64,000 bases of DNA from Lytechinus variegatus (Eukaryota > Echinodermata > Echinoidea > Temnopleuroida > Toxopneustidae), in contig NC_054744.1 of assembly GCF_018143015.1 (NCBI RefSeq), positions 3,989,059 through 4,053,058 on the forward strand, written 5' to 3'. Position numbers and translations under genes: made by a program. Below, piece after piece: positions 59,701 through 64,000 of the stretch. The notes under the pieces were generated by a model that saw nothing but the letters and a program-made list of their open reading frames with translations, did no database searches and was not told the DNA's origin. Within the stretch, counting starts at the first letter, position 1; each line of letters starts with the position of its first letter.

Positions 59701-62700
59701 GATGGTAAAGCATCCGACTACTCTGATTTCATGAAATGGCTTCAGTGTTACTATCAGGACGGGATGAAGAACATGGTAGATCATAATGCTAGGACCATCT
59801 GGTTTTCAGGACCACCAGGACCAATGACACCTAAAGGTAACTATTTAATTCTCATTTTTCAGATGGTAAGACTCCTTGTCTAATTTCGCTCAGTTTTTTG
59901 TCTCACCTGCGAAGCAAAGTGAGACTATAGGCGCCGCTTTTCCGACGGCGGCGGCGTCAACATCAAATCTTAACCTGAGGTTAAGTTTTTGAAATGATGT
60001 CATAACTTAGAAAGTATATGGACCTAGTTAATAAAACTTGGCCATAAGGTTAATCAAGTATTACTGAACATCCTATTAGAGTTTCATGTCACATGACCAA
60101 GGTCAAAGGTCATTTAGGGTCAATGAACTTAGACCATGTTGGAGGAATCAGCATCGAAATCTTAACCTGAGGTTAAGTTTTTGAAATGTCATCATAACTT
60201 AAAAAATATATGGACCTAGTTCATGAAACTTGGACATAAGGTTAATCAAGTATCACTGAACATCCTGCATGAGTTTCACGTCACATGACCAAGGTCAAAG
60301 GTCATTTAGGGTCAATGAACTTTGGCCGAATTGGGGATATCTGTTGAATTCCCATCATAACTTTGAAAGTTTATGGATCTGATTCATGAAACTTGGACAT
60401 AATAGTAATCAAGCATCACTGAAAATTTTGTGCAAGTTTCAGGTCTCATGATTAAGGTCAAAGGTCATTTAGGGTCAATGAACTTTGGCCGAATCGGGGT
60501 ATCTGTTGAATTACCATCATAACTTTGAAAGTTTATTGGTCTAGTTCATTAAACTTGGACATTAGAGTAATCAAGTATCACTGAACATCCTGTGCGCGTT
60601 TCAGGTCACATGACCAAGGTCAAAGGTCAATGAACTTTGGCCGAATTGGGTGTATCTGTTGAATTACCATCATAACTTTGAAAGTTTATGGATCTGATTC
60701 ATGAAACTTGTACATAAGAGTAATCAAGTATCACTGAACATCCTGTTCGAGCTTCAGGTCACATGATCAAGGTCAAAGGTCATGTAAGGTCAATGAACTT
60801 TGGCCATGTTGGGTTTTTTGTTGAATAACCATCATATCTCTGTAAGTTTATTGGTCTAGTTCATAAAAAGTGGACATAAGAGTAACCATGTATCATTGAA
60901 CATCTTGTGCGAGTTAGAGTAGTATTCAAAGTCAGCACTGCTGCTATATTGAACCGCGTGATGCAGGTGAGACGGCCAGAGGCATTCCACTTGTCTCCAT
61001 TTTGAATTCTTGTTTTCTCCTTCTACACAAGGCATTTTAATACCAAGGTTATTGCTGCTTTGTGATATGAACATGATCCAGTACAATTTGTTTACCTCAA
61101 AAATACTGGTATTTGTACAAAATCAATATTTTAAAGATGAAACTGTGTATGGACACAGTGAAATTTATGAGTATTTCATGATCTGTGATATTTCAATGGT
61201 TTGTGTCATGAATATATATAAAATTGTATATGTTCAATGTATTTCTTGTTTGTCATATTTTGAGGAGCCCTCAATATACAAGCTTTGCTTTTTAGTGGGA
61301 TCCTTCATTTTCACAAATTATAAATCACAAATCATTTACACATGATTATTTTGTATGCAAATTTCTTATAACATGTCTTTTTCAAGTAGATTTAATGACC
61401 TTGGTATATTTTAGCACTGACCGGTTGTCGTCTATGTCTCTTTTACCATTTGTAGATGAAAAATCTCGCAACATCAGAAGTCCAAAGAAACGTCCAAAGG
61501 CTACTGACACTGACGATGTACAAACTACAGTGAAGGTAGGCACCTGAACTAACAGCCTCGTTGTGTCCACGTTTTTGCTTTATGTGTGGTTTTACTGCAG
61601 TTTACCTAATCCCCAAATTGTTCTATACAGATATTGAATAATTTGAAGAGAAACATTTGCTCAGCCGGACGGTCACCAAAAGGCTTTTGTTAAAGGGATG
61701 GACCAGGCTGAAAGTATTTATAGCTTATTATATAGATTAGAATTCACTGAGCAAAATGTCAAAATTTCATCAAAACCGGATAACAACGAAAACAAAGTTC
61801 TTGAATTTTAAAGTTTCTTTGTGAAAACAGTCATCATGAATATTCATTAGGTGGGCTGATGATGTCATATCTCCACTTGTTCTTTTGTATTTCATTATGT
61901 GAAATTCGGTTTATTCAAACTTTTTCTCCAAGAACGAGAAAAATTGGATTGACGACTGATTTAGTGCACATTAGATATTTATTGCTGCACGTTATTTCAT
62001 TATAAGGGAGACATATTATTCACACAAGTATGACATAATGAAAAAAATATGATTTTATGTAACATAAGAAAACAGAAAGTGGAGATGTGACATCATCAGC
62101 TCACCTAATGAATATTCATGACGACTGTTTTCACAAAATATTGCTAAACTTTAAACTTCAATAACTTTATCATTTGTCATCCGATTTTGATGAAATTTTC
62201 AGCATTTTGCTCAGTGAATTCTACTCTGTATATTAAGATATATTTCCAGCCCGGACCATCCCTTTAATGTGTGTTTAAAGAATGTGGGTCAAAATTATTT
62301 TGCGGTGAAGATGATATAAATGCACAAATCATCAGTCAACCAAATTGGCCAATCGATGATAGCACCAACTACCTTTTGGAAGAAACTGACAAAGTGGATG
62401 GATATGAAACTGATAAGTTGAAAGGGCATACAATCAATGAGCAAAATATAGGACCTGCCATACTCTATATATTGGTTTGCATCTTGAATCGTTGAAATAT
62501 AAATTTTAAGTTGTTGAGCAAAGTTGAAAATATAAACAATGCATGTTCTTAATATTTCTTTCGCCTGAGCAAAGTTTGGCCGAGACCTAGTTATGACTTT
62601 TTCTGTTAGTCTGTTACAAAAGTTTAAAAGGTTTTTTTAATGAGCTGTCATGGTGCATAAATTGTTCCAACATTTTGTTACAAATGATCTTTGGGGTATT

Positions 62701-63270
62701 AGTACATGTGTGTTCATGAGGATGATGGGTTCGAAGGTCATCTGGGGTCAAAAGACCATATTGCATATAGATAATGAAATCAGCGAGACTCATGGTTTTG
62801 AAATTTGAACGACCTTGTTATGGATAAATTATGTATTAGCAACACAATTTTTCTTTTCCCCCTTCTTATTTCAGTCAAAAAGGAAAGAAGGGTCTGACAT
62901 TGATGCCCCCCAAAAGAGCAGTAAAAGACCACCAAAGCGCAAATCGACCACTACCTCTGCAACAGAAGCAGTACCCAAAGCCCCACGACCATCACAGAAG
63001 AGGAGAAATTCAAGTAAAGAGGCAAGCGGTGAGAAAAGTGAGGAGAGTCGGAAAGGAAAAAGTAAGAATGGGAAGGGAACTTCAAAAAGTGTGCAATCCG
63101 GAAAAGATTTGAAGAAGAAAGCTGCCAGTGTGAAGGGCCGCAAGAAAGGTAAAATAAACGCACTAGCTAAAGAAGATGAAAAGGCAGAGATTGTCAAACA
63201 GAATGGAGTTACGAGCAAGAGAGGAAAAGGGCTGCAGAGAACAAGTAGGAGGTCAGCAAAACAGAAATGA
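53783..63270 (+). CDS. NEIL1: NEIL1 DNA glycosylase/AP lyase, six exons
   Basis: Exons are 53783-54327, 56014-56133, 57886-58043, 59681-59836, 61456-61535 and 62875-63270. Phases agree at every GT-AG junction and give 484 residues. The start MPEGPELHLASRFVNQ carries the catalytic Pro2 nucleophile and Glu3. Lys54 in SRGKEMQL corresponds to the conserved beta-hairpin lysine. FRFGMSGNFQF and YVDIRRFGRW are Fpg/Nei core signatures. The H2TH domain includes LLNQKFFNGIGNYLRAEILY (202-221). The zincless finger has ARTIWFSGPPGPM with Arg312. NEIL1 removes oxidised pyrimidines and ring-opened purines from DNA in the nucleus. Compared with human NEIL1 (about 390 residues) it has a lysine/acid-rich insert at about 63-110 and a longer, very basic tail (328-484) that is likely disordered and carries nuclear localisation signals. 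Confidence 0.96.
54340..54914. mobile_element. GGACTTG inverted-repeat element in NEIL1 intron 1
   Basis: ATCAAGTCCACCTCAGAAAA at the left and TTGGGGTGGACTTGTCCTTT at the right are inverted. CACTCACTATTTCGTTTTTT and AAAGAAATAGTGAGTG form an inner inverted pair. The left end lies less than 20 bp from the exon 1 donor. Fragments occur at 1655-1880, 4190-4260 and 6090-6280. Confidence 0.7.
55416..55919. mobile_element. TTAAAGGGGAAG MITE in NEIL1 intron 1, complete
   Basis: TTAAAGGGGAAGTTCACCCT at the left and AGGGTGAACTTCCCCTTTAA at the right are perfect inverse complements. Longer imperfect pairing continues inward (GCAGAAAAAATAGTAAAAAA, TTTGTGACGTCATAAACGAG). TTAA at both ends could be the target site, as in TTAA-specific superfamilies. 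Confidence 0.9.
56299..56314. repeat. Poly-G run in NEIL1 intron 2
   Basis: A stretch of about 16 G, one of more than twenty such runs in the window. Confidence 0.9.
56490..57101. mobile_element. GGACCATCC MITE in NEIL1 intron 2, complete
   Basis: TAAAGGGATGGTCCAGACTG at the left and TTTCAGCCTGGGCCATTCCT at the right are inverted. The inverted pairing continues for over 150 bp through CAAAATGCTGAAAATTTTAT, AAAATCGGATAACAAATAA and CATTAGGTGGGCTGATGA-type words. A closely related copy lies at 61690-62267 and an interrupted one at 15942-16564. Confidence 0.9.
57475..57650. repeat. Perfect inverted repeat, 69-bp arms, 38-bp loop
   Basis: The left arm 57475-57543 starts GTAAAGAAATGGATGAAGAG and ends CAGAGCTATCTACCC. 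The right arm 57582-57650 is its exact inverse complement over all 69 bases. The AT-rich loop contains TTTGGAAAAATTGGTGATGC. It lies in NEIL1 intron 2. It may be a very recent foldback element, a locally templated palindrome or, less likely, an assembly artefact. Confidence 0.97.
58195..58484 (-). mobile_element. SINE-B relative in NEIL1 intron 3
   Basis: On the minus strand the head GGAGCGTTGTGGCCCAGTGG and B box GGGTTCGAATCCC are followed by a body with AAATGGGTACCTGGCAGG. The 3' end is GAGCGCTTAGAAACTTCTG, then GCGCTATATAAGC and an ATT tail. Confidence 0.75.
59206..59598 (-). mobile_element. LINE fragment in NEIL1 intron 3
   Basis: A 130-codon frame reads IQLQCTQNRYARLVLNADNT, LLTSLGWQSVDRRINYQYCI, SVFKILNDLAPYYL and IYNKVPTYICTAFTLNSF. 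This is the C-terminal part of a CR1/Jockey-like LINE ORF2. It ends about 80 bp before NEIL1 exon 4 and is inserted opposite to the gene. Confidence 0.85.
59900..60973. mobile_element. GTCTCACCTGC element with tandem units bearing DR1 motifs, NEIL1 intron 4
   Basis: The 11-bp ends GTCTCACCTGC (59900-59910) and GCAGGTGAGAC (60963-60973) are perfect inverse complements. After a GC-rich leader (GACTATAGGCGCCGC, GACGGCGGCGGCGTC) come five to six tandem units of 150-190 bp. Each of five units carries AGGTCAAAGGTCA, a perfect direct repeat of AGGTCA with one spacer base, at 60100, 60292, 60455, 60617 and 60770. Most are followed by TGAACTTTGGCC. There is no coding capacity. Confidence 0.85.
61690..62267. 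mobile_element. GGACCATCC MITE in NEIL1 intron 5, complete
   Basis: TTAAAGGGATGGACCAGGCT at the left and CCCGGACCATCCCTTTAA at the right form the termini. The middle matches 56490-57101, including TTCATTAGGTGGGCTGATGA and GGAGATGTGACATCATCAG, with pairing of the two halves. Confidence 0.9.
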
Positions 63271-63605
63271 TTTATTCTGCATAAAGGATATGTTCATCAG
63301 TACTGAGTCAAATTCAATGGAGATATTGGATGTCATTTACGAAATCATGATCATCAGGCAACGATGGCAGTTATTTCCAAAAGTCCAAAAGGGTATTAGT
63401 GGATATCAATAGAGGGCATATTGAAGGTCTATAGATGCTATCTTCCTCATGTCCATTATTTTTGTATTAGCCAAGTCAAGGATCACATTCCAATTGAAAG
63501 TTGGGAGCAACTGTGGTCCCTGGTGATGAAGTTTGAATAGAAATTTCTTAAAGGCAATCTTTTTTTTGTGTTCGTCACGACTACCTGACAATCATTGAAT
63601 CCCGA

Positions 63606-63805
63606 GGTAGATCCAGGATTTTCCAGGGGGGGCACATTTTCCTGATGAATATTTGACAAAAAAAAAAAAATGTCCTCACTTCCAAAAAGAGGGGGGGGGG
63701 CACACATGGGTAAAAAAAAATGCATATTTACAATAACAGTTTTGATTATGACTCTCAAAGGGGGGGGGGGGGATGGGCCGGATGTCCCCCCTGGATCCGC
63801 CACTG
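63606..63805. mobile_element. GGCGGATCC-type element in the NEIL1 3' region
   Basis: GGTAGATCCAGGATTTTCCA at the left and CCCCTGGATCCGCCACTG at the right are inverted, with G runs just inside. If the AATAAA at 63946 is used, this element is part of the NEIL1 3' UTR. Confidence 0.65.
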
Positions 63806-63945
63806 TTCTAATATTTTAACCTTCCACTTATCCATTATTTCTTGACCAAGCCACATGTATTCTATTTTACAAACGTGCATGGAAACGTAAGGTCAGAGCT
63901 ACATATATATATATATGTATGTATGGTCTCAAGGTGACGGTCATG

Positions 63946-63951
63946 AATAAA
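63946..63951 (+). terminator. Possible NEIL1 poly(A) signal AATAAA
   Basis: It is the AATAAA I see downstream of the stop codon at 63270 within the window, and it would give a roughly 690-base 3' UTR. Variant signals nearer the stop cannot be ruled out. Confidence 0.4.
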
Positions 63952-64000
63952 CATTTACTTTCAATGGAATGTTATCACCAAACATAGAAATCTATCAAAG

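Noticed and set aside
59900-60973. Reading the repeat array as a simple satellite
   Set aside because: The perfect 11-bp inverted ends and the GC-rich leader show that it is a bounded element containing tandem units.
62271-62495. 74-codon frame in NEIL1 intron 5 with acidic character
   Set aside because: No usable acceptor and donor in matching phase was found, and the flanking exons 5 and 6 already join in phase with sensible sequence.
62871-63218. 115-codon minus-strand frame
   Set aside because: It is the antisense of the lysine-rich last NEIL1 exon, which explains its Phe/Leu-rich composition.

Overview
The window looks like nuclear DNA of a marine deuterostome, most likely a sea urchin or a close echinoderm relative. 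Three things suggest this: spliced animal genes with GT-AG introns, an AT-rich background crowded with tRNA-derived SINEs and short inverted-repeat elements of the kind known from echinoid genomes, and very many long G or C homopolymers. The species call is inference from repeat style and was not tested by a search.

Only three host genes can be supported firmly. (1) A 694-residue type I membrane protein with three immunoglobulin domains lies on the minus strand at 35648-37732 in one uninterrupted reading frame. Its long cytoplasmic tail is rich in tyrosine and proline motifs and includes a spacing that fits the ITAM consensus. (2) EEF1AKMT4, a small SAM-dependent lysine methyltransferase of elongation factor 1A, lies on the minus strand at 49445-52452 in four exons that join into 255 codons. 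(3) NEIL1, a base-excision-repair DNA glycosylase, lies on the plus strand at 53783-63270 in six exons that join into 484 codons. EEF1AKMT4 and NEIL1 are head to head with 1.3 kb between their start codons, so they may share a promoter region.

The other roughly 45 kb (1-35.6 kb and 37.8-49.4 kb) is repeat territory. I see at least ten families of short non-autonomous DNA elements with terminal inverted repeats, several copied two to four times and some nested. There are also several tRNA-derived SINEs, 5'-truncated LINE tails, minisatellites and microsatellites. Every NEIL1 intron carries at least one of these elements. Intron 2 holds a perfect 69-bp-arm hairpin, and intron 4 holds an element built of tandem units each containing a DR1-type nuclear receptor motif. 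I found no retrovirus-like, LTR or Polinton remains, no rRNA, no intact tRNA gene and no CRISPR array.
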